Assembly (NCBI GenBank): GCA_003646055.1
Contig: QNDZ01000069.1
Span: forward strand, 1 to 8,144
DNA from: a bacterium
GTDB taxonomy: Bacteria > Hydrothermota > UBA3072 > B12-G15
Length of the DNA stretch: 8,144 nucleotides
Direction of reading: 5' to 3'
In this document: positions 1 to 5,605 of the stretch, piece by piece
How the letters are laid out: each line of letters opens with the position of its first letter
How positions within the stretch are numbered: position 1 is the stretch's first letter
The notes under the pieces: model-generated
Seen by the model: only the letters and a program-made list of their open reading frames with translations
Told to the model about the DNA's origin: nothing
Database searches by the model: none
Made by a program: the position numbers and the translations under genes

Positions 1-825
1 AAACACCCATGGTGTTCAAGGATATGCTGCACAGCAGCAGTGAAGAATGCCAGGAAGATACTTGAACAGAAACCTGAAACCCAGATTTTTGTTCTCAACA
101 AGGACATAAGAACCTATGGGTTCAGAGAAAAGTGGTACAATGAAGTCAGGGAACTGGGTGCAATCTTCCTGAGATACTCAGACGATAAGAAACCAGAGGT
201 TCATAAGAAGGGTGAAAAACTCTTTGTGAAGACCTATGATGAGATCCTTGGAGACTGGATTGAGATACCAGCAGATATGGTTGTTCTCTCAACAGGTATT
301 GTCCCTGATGAGGCAAATGATGAACTTGCAAAGAAATTTAAAGTTCCCCTGAATGAAGATGGCTTCTTCCTTGAGGCACATGTAAAACTCAGACCCGTTG
401 ACTTTGCAACAGAGGGTGTTTTCCTTGCTGGACTTGCACACTCACCAAAATTCATAGATGAGACAATTGTTCAGGCAAAGGCTGCTGCTGCAAGGGCTCA
501 GACAATTATATCAAAACCCCAGTACAGAGCAGAGCCAACCATTGCAGCAGTTAATGAGGATATATGTGATGGGTGTGGAATCTGTGAACCTGTTTGTGAG
601 TATAGTGCAATAGAGATTGTTGCCGAGGAGAATGAACCTGAAAAGAAAAAGGCGGTTGTTAATGAGGCTCTGTGTAAGGGATGTGGCGCATGTATTGCCG
701 CATGCCCATCAGGTGCAATGGAGCAAAAGGGATTCACATCAGAGCAGATATATGCAATGATAGAGGCAGCATTGAGACCTGAAAAATATGAGATGCAAAC
801 CGCTGGAGCAGGGGAGGAAAAATGA
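1..825 (+). CDS. hdrA: Heterodisulfide reductase subunit A (HdrA), 5'-truncated, C-terminal 274 residues
   Basis: The reading frame is open from base 1, so the true start lies upstream; methanogen HdrA is about 650 residues, so less than half is visible. HdrA is the FAD-bearing, electron-bifurcating subunit of the cytoplasmic Hdr-Mvh complex. Seen: the family motif CSRICCTAAVKNA near the window edge (visible residues 5-17), then RTYGFREKWY. The thioredoxin-reductase-like FAD domain ends with LSTGIVPD and EGVFLAGLAHSPKFIDETIV, followed by the helix AKAAAARA. Two C-terminal ferredoxin motifs follow: CDGCGICEPVC and CKGCGACIAACP. The first has Glu-Tyr after its fourth Cys where Pro is usual; cluster ligation should not be affected. 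The stop overlaps the mvhD start as ATGA. The last codons also contain the mvhD Shine-Dalgarno. The family call is firm. Whether the missing N-terminus carries the usual extra cluster domain, or a fused MvhD or FdhB-like part, cannot be seen. Confidence 0.95.
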   Translation, partial: KHPWCSRICCTAAVKNARKILEQKPETQIFVLNKDIRTYGFREKWYNEVRELGAIFLRYSDDKKPEVHKKGEKLFVKTYDEILGDWIEIPADMVVLSTGIVPDEANDELAKKFKVPLNEDGFFLEAHVKLRPVDFATEGVFLAGLAHSPKFIDETIVQAKAAAARAQTIISKPQYRAEPTIAAVNEDICDGCGICEPVCEYSAIEIVAEENEPEKKKAVVNEALCKGCGACIAACPSGAMEQKGFTSEQIYAMIEAALRPEKYEMQTAGAGEEK

Positions 826-1262
826 AGGATAATAATGATAAACTGAATATCCTTGTTTTTACATGCAACTGGTGCGCCTATGCAGGTGCAGACCTTGCTG
901 GCGTTTCAAGATTACAGATGCCCACAGAGTTCAGGCAGATAAGGACAATGTGCTCGGCAAGGGTTGACCCTGAATTTATTCTTTATGCATTCAAGAACGG
1001 TGCTGATGGTGTGATGGTTGCTGGTTGCCACCCAGGTGATTGCCATTACATTGGAGGGAATTACAGAACCAGAAGAAGGATGGCACTTCTGAAACTTCTT
1101 CTGCAGCAGTTTGGTCTAAATCCAAAGAGGTTCAGGCTTGAGTGGGTCAGTGCTGGTGAAGGACAAAAGTTTGCACAGGTGATAAATGAGTTTGTTAATG
1201 AGATAAAAGAACTTGGTCCAAGTCCCTATAGAAAAAAACAAGAGGTGAAACATGCCGGATAA
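822..1262 (+). CDS. mvhD: Methyl-viologen-reducing hydrogenase delta subunit (MvhD), iron-sulfur electron link to HdrA
   Basis: This 146-residue protein matches the small MvhD/FlpD family, which carries one iron-sulfur cluster and bridges the hydrogenase dimer to HdrA. Five cysteines are in the family positions: C15 and C18 (FTCNWCAYAGADLAG), C44 (MCSARVDPEFILYAF), and C69 and C74 (VAGCHPGDCHYIGGNYR). The basic segment YRTRRRM follows directly, as is usual in the family. The length is normal for a stand-alone MvhD, so it is not the fused HdrA-MvhD form seen in some bacteria and archaea. The start is ATG 822, which overlaps the hdrA stop by 4 bp, with GGAGG at 813-817 four bases upstream. The 3' end overlaps mvhG by 11 bp. 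There are no in-frame TGA codons, so there is no sign of selenocysteine. Confidence 0.95.
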   Translation: MKDNNDKLNILVFTCNWCAYAGADLAGVSRLQMPTEFRQIRTMCSARVDPEFILYAFKNGADGVMVAGCHPGDCHYIGGNYRTRRRMALLKLLLQQFGLNPKRFRLEWVSAGEGQKFAQVINEFVNEIKELGPSPYRKKQEVKHAG

Positions 1263-2265
1263 AAAGAAAATATCAATAGCCCTGAAAAGGGGTGCGAGTT
1301 GTGTGGGGTGCGATATTGCTGTTGTAAACTTCAGTGAGAAACTCTTTGAACTCCTTGAGGTTGCGGACATTGTGTTTTCCCCAACACTCCTTGATGTAAA
1401 ATACGATGACCTTAGAAAGATGCCTGACAAGTCAATCACCATTGGACTCTATCATGGTGCTGTGAGAAATTCAGACAATGAGGAGTTTGCAAAGATAATG
1501 AGGGAGAAGTGTCAGGTATTGATAGCCTATGGTGCATGTGCACATCTTGGTGGAATACCAGGGCTGGCAAATGTCTCAAACAGGGCGAAGATATTTGAAA
1601 CCGTATATAAAAAGACTTTTTCAACGGATAATCCAGAGGGAGTTTACCCCCAGACTGAATGGACGGATGAGAAGGGGCATAAACTTACACTTCCAGAATT
1701 CTACGATGAGGTCTACGCACTGGATGATGTAGTTGATGTTGACTACTATGTCCCTGCATGTCCACCCACACATGTTATGAACATGCAGATACTCAACCTG
1801 ATTAAGGGGTGGGTTGAAGGTAAACTGGAACTGCCACCAAAGGGGACTGTGATTGCTGAAGAAAAGACACTCTGCGATGAATGCCCCAGAAATCCGGGAA
1901 AAGGGAAGAAGATAAAGATAGACAAACTTAAATTCATAACAGAGGTTGAGCCAGACCCTGAGAAGTGTTTCCTTGAACAGGGAATCCTATGTCTTGGGCC
2001 TGCAACAAGGGCTGGATGTGGTGCACCCTGCATTGAGGCGAATATGCCGTGCAGGGGGTGTATGGGACCAACATCCAAGGTAATGGATCAGGGAGGCTCA
2101 ATGCTTTCAGCACTTGCGTCAATATTTGGTGTTTCAGAGAATGAACTTGAACTTTCAGAGGAGGATATAGAGAAGTTTGTTTCCCAGATGAAGGACCCAC
2201 TTGGCTGTTTCTATAGATTCTCTCTACCAAAGTCACTGCTCCGCAGGGTAGTGCAGGATGAATAA
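1252..2265 (+). CDS. mvhG: [NiFe]-hydrogenase small subunit, F420-non-reducing type (MvhG), three [4Fe-4S] clusters
   Basis: This 337-residue protein is the electron-transfer small subunit of a group 3c (Mvh-type) hydrogenase. It relays electrons from the NiFe site toward MvhD. The N-terminal half carries the proximal-cluster ligands: C17 and C20 (GASCVGCDIAV), C96 (YGACAHLGGIPG) and C170 (YVPACPPTH). The C-terminal third holds eight more Cys for the medial and distal clusters: C208, C211, C239, C247, C256, C260, C267 and C270, the last six within PEKCF, GILCLGPATRAGCGAPC and MPCRGCMGP. There is no twin-arginine signal peptide, so the enzyme is cytoplasmic, as expected for group 3. From memory it is some 30 residues longer than the methanogen protein; the extra appears to lie around residues 110-160. 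The start is ATG 1252, inside the end of mvhD, preceded by AGAGGTGA. The stop lies 9 bp before mvhA. Confidence 0.95.
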   Translation: MPDKKKISIALKRGASCVGCDIAVVNFSEKLFELLEVADIVFSPTLLDVKYDDLRKMPDKSITIGLYHGAVRNSDNEEFAKIMREKCQVLIAYGACAHLGGIPGLANVSNRAKIFETVYKKTFSTDNPEGVYPQTEWTDEKGHKLTLPEFYDEVYALDDVVDVDYYVPACPPTHVMNMQILNLIKGWVEGKLELPPKGTVIAEEKTLCDECPRNPGKGKKIKIDKLKFITEVEPDPEKCFLEQGILCLGPATRAGCGAPCIEANMPCRGCMGPTSKVMDQGGSMLSALASIFGVSENELELSEEDIEKFVSQMKDPLGCFYRFSLPKSLLRRVVQDE

Positions 2266-2274
2266 GGAGGCAAT

Positions 2275-3750
2275 ATGGGAAAAGAGATAAAGATAGACCC
2301 TGTTACAAGATTGGAAGGTCACGCAAAGATAGCCATATTCCTTGATTCAAAGGGAAATGTTGAGGATGCATACTTCCAGATTGTGGAGTTGCGTGGTTTT
2401 GAGGAGTTCTGTAAAGGGAGACCTGTGGAGGAAATGCCCAGGATTGTTACAAGGTTGTGTGGAGTTTGTCCCTGGGCACATCACATAGCATCCTCAAAGG
2501 CAGCAGACGGTGTGTATGGAGTTGAGCCACCACCAACAGGTAAGAAACTCAGGGAGATGGGCTATCTTGCCCATTTTCTTGAATCACACCTTGAACATAT
2601 ATATGCACTTGGCCCAGCACCTGATTTTATTGTTGGTCCTGATGCAGACCCTGCAAAGAGAAACATCTTTGGTGTTATTGAGAAGGTTGGCCTTGACATT
2701 GGGAAGAAGGTTATCCAGAACAGGGCTTATGCAGTGAAGATTGAGGATATGCTGGGAGGGAAATCAACCCATCCTGTATATTCCATACCAGGTGGTGTCT
2801 CACACCCCCTTACAGAAGAAGAGAGAAAAGAAATCTTAAAAATGGGAGAGTCCCTGGTTGAATTCTGTGAGTTTACGCTTGAGGTGGTGGACAAGTTTAT
2901 TCTCCAGAACCCAAGGTATCTTGAACTTATCCTGAGTAAGGATGTTTATTACCACGAAACAAACTACATTGGCCTTGTTGATGACCAGAATAAAGTAAAC
3001 TTTTATGAGGGGGTATTCAGGGTGGTTAACCCTGACGGAAAGGAAATCCTGAAGTTTAATCCAGAGGAGTACCTTGACCATATAGCAGAACATGTGGAAC
3101 CATGGACATATTTGAAATTTCCCTATCTTAAGGATATTGGTTGGAAGGGGTTTGTTGATGGATGCGCCTCTGGTGTTATGAGAAGTGCTCCACTTGGCAG
3201 ACTGAATGCATCTGAAGGCTTCACAACTCCAAGGGCGCAGGCAGCATACGAGAAATTCTTTGACTTCCTCGGTGGGAAGCCAGCCCATTATACACTCACA
3301 TTCCACTGGGCAAGGGCAATAGAGTGTCTGTATGCTGCTGAAAGGATTGTTGAACTGTGCAACGACCCTCAAATAACCGATAAGAATGTAAGGACAATTC
3401 CTGATAAGAAAACCTATAAAGGTGAAGGTATAGGTGGAATTGAGGCACCAAGGGGTTCACTTATTCACCATTACAGGGCAGATGAGAATGGACTTATAAC
3501 TGAACTGAACCTTATTGTTGCAACTGCATTCAACTATGCTGCCATGAACATGTCGGTGAAGAAGGCTGCCCAGGCACTGATAAAGAATGGAAAAGCAGAC
3601 CAGGGAATATTGAACATGGTTGAGATGGCGTTCAGGAATTATGACCCATGCTTCTCATGTGCCACTCACTCACTCCCTGGAACAATGCCTATAAAGGTTG
3701 AAATATTTGACTGGAGGGGGAGACTGGTTGATGTCATCAAGAGGGGATAA
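2275..3750 (+). CDS. mvhA: [NiFe]-hydrogenase large subunit, group 3c (MvhA), catalytic, with cleavable C-terminal peptide
   Basis: This 491-residue protein is the catalytic subunit that splits H2 at a Ni-Fe(CN)2CO centre. The N-terminal L1 motif is R60-L-C62-G-V-C65-P-W-A-H69. The C-terminal L2 motif is D457-P-C459-F-S-C462-A-T-H465, so all four Cys ligands of the NiFe site are present; none is replaced by selenocysteine. The conserved RLEGHAKI segment is at residues 12-19. After H465 come 26 residues (S466-G491) that an endopeptidase should remove once Ni is inserted. The protease gene follows directly and overlaps by 20 bp. The start is ATG 2275 with AGGAGG at 2265-2270, four bases upstream. 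The combination with mvhD, mvhG and hdr genes makes group 3c the best class. F420-reducing (group 3a) is unlikely, because no frhB-like gene is present in the window. Confidence 0.97.
   Translation: MGKEIKIDPVTRLEGHAKIAIFLDSKGNVEDAYFQIVELRGFEEFCKGRPVEEMPRIVTRLCGVCPWAHHIASSKAADGVYGVEPPPTGKKLREMGYLAHFLESHLEHIYALGPAPDFIVGPDADPAKRNIFGVIEKVGLDIGKKVIQNRAYAVKIEDMLGGKSTHPVYSIPGGVSHPLTEEERKEILKMGESLVEFCEFTLEVVDKFILQNPRYLELILSKDVYYHETNYIGLVDDQNKVNFYEGVFRVVNPDGKEILKFNPEEYLDHIAEHVEPWTYLKFPYLKDIGWKGFVDGCASGVMRSAPLGRLNASEGFTTPRAQAAYEKFFDFLGGKPAHYTLTFHWARAIECLYAAERIVELCNDPQITDKNVRTIPDKKTYKGEGIGGIEAPRGSLIHHYRADENGLITELNLIVATAFNYAAMNMSVKKAAQALIKNGKADQGILNMVEMAFRNYDPCFSCATHSLPGTMPIKVEIFDWRGRLVDVIKRG
3713..3720 (+). 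promoter_or_regulatory. Ribosome-binding site of the maturation protease, inside mvhA
   Basis: GGAGGGGG lies ten bases before ATG 3731 and decides for that start over the upstream TTG at 3698. It sits within the part of mvhA that encodes the peptide later removed from MvhA. Confidence 0.65.
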
Positions 3751-4195
3751 ACTGATATTCGGGCTCGGTAACCCCATTCTATCTGATGACAGCCTTGGCA
3801 TCAGGGTTGTTGAAAGGTTGATGGCTGAGCACAGGGATAATGGTGTGGTCTTTGAAACAGGTTCCATAGGTGGATTCAGGATACTTGACGTGATAAATGG
3901 TTTTAAGGAGGTGGTTTTTGTTGATTCCACTCCTGGAGAGAATCCTGGAAGTTTCAAAAAACTTGGACTTGAAGACCTGTCCCATTCATGGCATCTAACA
4001 TCTCCCCACACAATAAATCTTTATACAGCCATTCATCTTGGGAACAGACTTGGTATGGAGATGCCTGAGGATATAAGGATATATGTGATGGAGGTGAATC
4101 CCAACCAGGAATTTGGAGAGGAACTATCAGATGAGGTGAAGAAAAACATTGATAGTTTTGTGGAATTTATAAAAAAGGAAGAACTTGGAGGATGA
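3731..4195 (+). CDS. Hydrogenase maturation protease (HyaD/HybD/HycI family) for MvhA
   Basis: This 154-residue endopeptidase belongs to the peptidase family that removes the C-terminal peptide of the hydrogenase large subunit after Ni loading. The signature FGLGNPILSDDSLGIRVVE is at residues 10-28. The three Ni-sensing ligands expected from HybD-type structures are all present: D20 (Glu in HybD, Asp in several relatives), D65 in VFVDSTPG, and H93 in SPHTINL. The length is ordinary. I chose ATG 3731 because a GGAGGGGG run ends ten bases upstream and the protein then starts just before the first beta strand. A longer form from TTG 3698 would add 11 uncharacteristic residues and has no comparable ribosome-binding site. 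The gene overlaps mvhA by 20 bp, and hdrC begins 1 bp after its stop. Its place between the large subunit and hdrC suggests it is dedicated to this MvhA. The family is certain; the symbol used varies between genomes, so none is given. Confidence 0.93.
   Translation: MSSRGDKLIFGLGNPILSDDSLGIRVVERLMAEHRDNGVVFETGSIGGFRILDVINGFKEVVFVDSTPGENPGSFKKLGLEDLSHSWHLTSPHTINLYTAIHLGNRLGMEMPEDIRIYVMEVNPNQEFGEELSDEVKKNIDSFVEFIKKEELGG
4187..4191 (+). promoter_or_regulatory. Ribosome-binding site of hdrC
   Basis: GGAGG lies five bases before ATG 4197, inside the last codons of the protease gene. It supports ATG 4197 rather than the in-frame TTG at 4185, which would add only four residues and would place the Shine-Dalgarno inside its own coding sequence. 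Confidence 0.7.
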
Positions 4196-4196
4196 A

Positions 4197-4697
4197 ATGG
4201 CAATATCACTGACAAAACTTGACCCCAATTTTAAGTTTCAGGTTGCGTCCACACCCGGTGGTGAAAACATCACCAGATGCTTTGCCTGTGGAACCTGCTC
4301 TGCGGGTTGCCCTGTTAGAGAGATTGATGAGAGGTATAATCCCAGAAAGATAATCCATATGGTGCTTCTCGGTATGAAGGACGAGGTGCTGAAGAGTGAT
4401 TTTATCTGGCTCTGTACCTCATGTTATACCTGCAGTGAAAGGTGTCCACAGGATGTGGGAATAACAGACCTTATGACCGCATTGAAGAATATTGCTGTTC
4501 AGGAAGGGTATGTTCATCCATCTTATATTGAACAGATAAAGGCACTTTCCAGTTTTGATGGTCTATACGAGATTGCTGATTTTGATAACAAGAAGAGAGA
4601 GAAGTTCGGGCTTCCAAAGATACAAAGGAAGGGTGAGGTTCTGAAGGAGATTATGGATAGGACAGGGATTTCAAGACTTGCAGGGGGTGAGAAATGA
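4197..4697 (+). CDS. hdrC: Heterodisulfide reductase subunit C (HdrC), two-cluster ferredoxin-like subunit
   Basis: This 166-residue subunit carries two [4Fe-4S] clusters that pass electrons from HdrA to the active site in HdrB. Both sets of ligands are complete: C28, C31, C34, C38 (CFACGTCSAGCP) and C73, C76, C79, C83 (CTSCYTCSERCP). The stretch between them contains YNPRKIIHMVLLG, which is characteristic of HdrC, as is the DVGITDLM segment after the second set. The length is slightly below that of methanogen HdrC, in the usual range. The chosen start is ATG 4197, with GGAGG at the proper distance. The 3' end overlaps hdrB as ATGA (4694-4697). HdrC-HdrB is the normal pairing. It is not fused to HdrB, so this is the soluble HdrABC type rather than the membrane HdrDE type. 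Confidence 0.95.
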   Translation: MAISLTKLDPNFKFQVASTPGGENITRCFACGTCSAGCPVREIDERYNPRKIIHMVLLGMKDEVLKSDFIWLCTSCYTCSERCPQDVGITDLMTALKNIAVQEGYVHPSYIEQIKALSSFDGLYEIADFDNKKREKFGLPKIQRKGEVLKEIMDRTGISRLAGGEK

Positions 4698-5563
4698 AGT
4701 ATGCACTTTTCCTCGGTTGCACTGTTCCTGTGAGGGGAATGAACTATGAAATTGCAGCAAGAAAGGTGGCAGAGAGAATAGGTCTGCACCTTGTGGATGT
4801 TGATGAATTCACCTGTTGTGGTTTTCCTGTGAAGGCTGTGGATGTGGAAACATCATTCCTTATGGCAGCCAGAAACCTTGCCCTTGCAGAAAACAGAGGG
4901 CTTGATATTTGCACCCTCTGCAGTGCATGCACATCCACCCTGACAGAGGTGAATAAAGTTTTGAAAGAGGATGAGGAGTTGAGGGAGATTATAAATGAAA
5001 AACTCGGGAACATTAGGTACAACGGGAACATAGAGGTGAAGCATTTCTCAAGAATACTCTATGAAGACCTTGGAATATGCGAACTCAAAAACTTCATTGT
5101 TGAACCCCTTGAAGGCTTCAGATTTGCCCCACACTATGGTTGCCACTATCTGAAACCCTCAGAGGTTTATGAGGAGTTTGATAATCCTGAGGCACCTGTT
5201 TCCCTTGATGAACTGATTATGGTCACGGGTGCAGAGAGTGTGGACTATACCACACTAAAGAACTGCTGTGGTGGTGGTATACTCGGGATAGATGAAAATG
5301 TTGCATTGAAGATGAGTGCAAAGAAACTTATGGAACTGAAGGATAAAGGGATAGATGGGCTTATATCCATCTGCCCGTTCTGTTCAATAATGTATGAGGG
5401 AAACCAGAAGAAGATAGAGAAAATGGAGAATGCAGAAATAGGAATCCCGGTATTTTATTATCCCCAGATACTTGGACTAGCCCTTGGAATACCACCTGAT
5501 GAACTTGGGTTCAAACTGAACAGGGTTAAACCAAAGGCCTTCCTTGAGAAACTGGGTGCTTGA
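4694..5563 (+). CDS. hdrB: Heterodisulfide reductase subunit B (HdrB), catalytic subunit with two CCG domains
   Basis: This 289-residue subunit has two cysteine-rich (CCG) domains. In methanogens these bind two non-cubane [4Fe-4S] clusters that reduce the CoM-S-S-CoB disulfide. Domain 1 has C9 (FLGCTVPVR), C41-C42 (FTCCGFPV) and C76/C79 (CTLCSACTS), with an additional C73. Domain 2 has C150 (HYGCHYLKPS), C191-C192 (LKNCCGGG) and C227/C230 (ICPFCSIMYE). All ten expected ligands are therefore present, which supports a catalytically competent protein rather than a degenerate paralogue. The start is ATG 4694, preceded by GGGGGTGA at 4683-4690 and overlapping the hdrC stop by 4 bp. It is the last gene of the operon; the terminator begins about 15 bp after its stop. 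What it reduces here is unknown: in a bacterium without coenzymes M and B the acceptor would be another disulfide or another electron carrier. Confidence 0.96.
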   Translation: MKYALFLGCTVPVRGMNYEIAARKVAERIGLHLVDVDEFTCCGFPVKAVDVETSFLMAARNLALAENRGLDICTLCSACTSTLTEVNKVLKEDEELREIINEKLGNIRYNGNIEVKHFSRILYEDLGICELKNFIVEPLEGFRFAPHYGCHYLKPSEVYEEFDNPEAPVSLDELIMVTGAESVDYTTLKNCCGGGILGIDENVALKMSAKKLMELKDKGIDGLISICPFCSIMYEGNQKKIEKMENAEIGIPVFYYPQILGLALGIPPDELGFKLNRVKPKAFLEKLGA

Positions 5564-5577
5564 AGCATGAAAAAATT

Positions 5578-5605
5578 AAAGGGGGGCTTTAGAGCCCCCT
5601 TTTTT
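5578..5605. terminator. Bidirectional intrinsic terminator between convergent genes
   Basis: A hairpin with stem GGGGGCT (5582-5588), loop TTAG (5589-5592) and AGCCCCC (5593-5599) is extended outward by a G-T wobble and three A-T pairs. On the plus strand it is followed by six T (5600-5605) and then ATTTA. On the minus strand the downstream side reads TTTAATTTTTTC. It should therefore end both the hdr-mvh transcript and the convergent gene. The TAA stop of the minus-strand gene (5604-5606) lies in the T tract. Confidence 0.9.

Noticed and set aside
1746..2236. Two overlapping minus-strand open frames of 100-110 codons across mvhG
   Set aside because: These are antisense shadows of the cysteine-rich end of MvhG; their Cys/His/Pro-rich translations follow from the opposite strand and match nothing recognisable.
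2836..3372. 178-codon open frame on the minus strand inside mvhA
   Set aside because: It lies wholly antisense to a gene with complete hydrogenase motifs, its translation has no recognisable domain, and no ribosome-binding site or independent context supports it.
3698..3730. Upstream TTG start for the maturation protease
   Set aside because: It would add 11 residues translated from the mvhA end in another frame, without a family motif or good ribosome-binding site; ATG 3731 has a GGAGGGGG run.
2275..3750. F420-reducing (Frh, group 3a) identity for the hydrogenase
   Set aside because: No frhB-like F420-binding subunit gene is present. The partners are mvhD and hdrABC, and the protease follows the large subunit in an Mvh-type operon.
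822..3750. Selenocysteine in the hydrogenase or HdrA subunits
   Set aside because: All ligand positions inspected are Cys codons, and none of the frames has an internal TGA.
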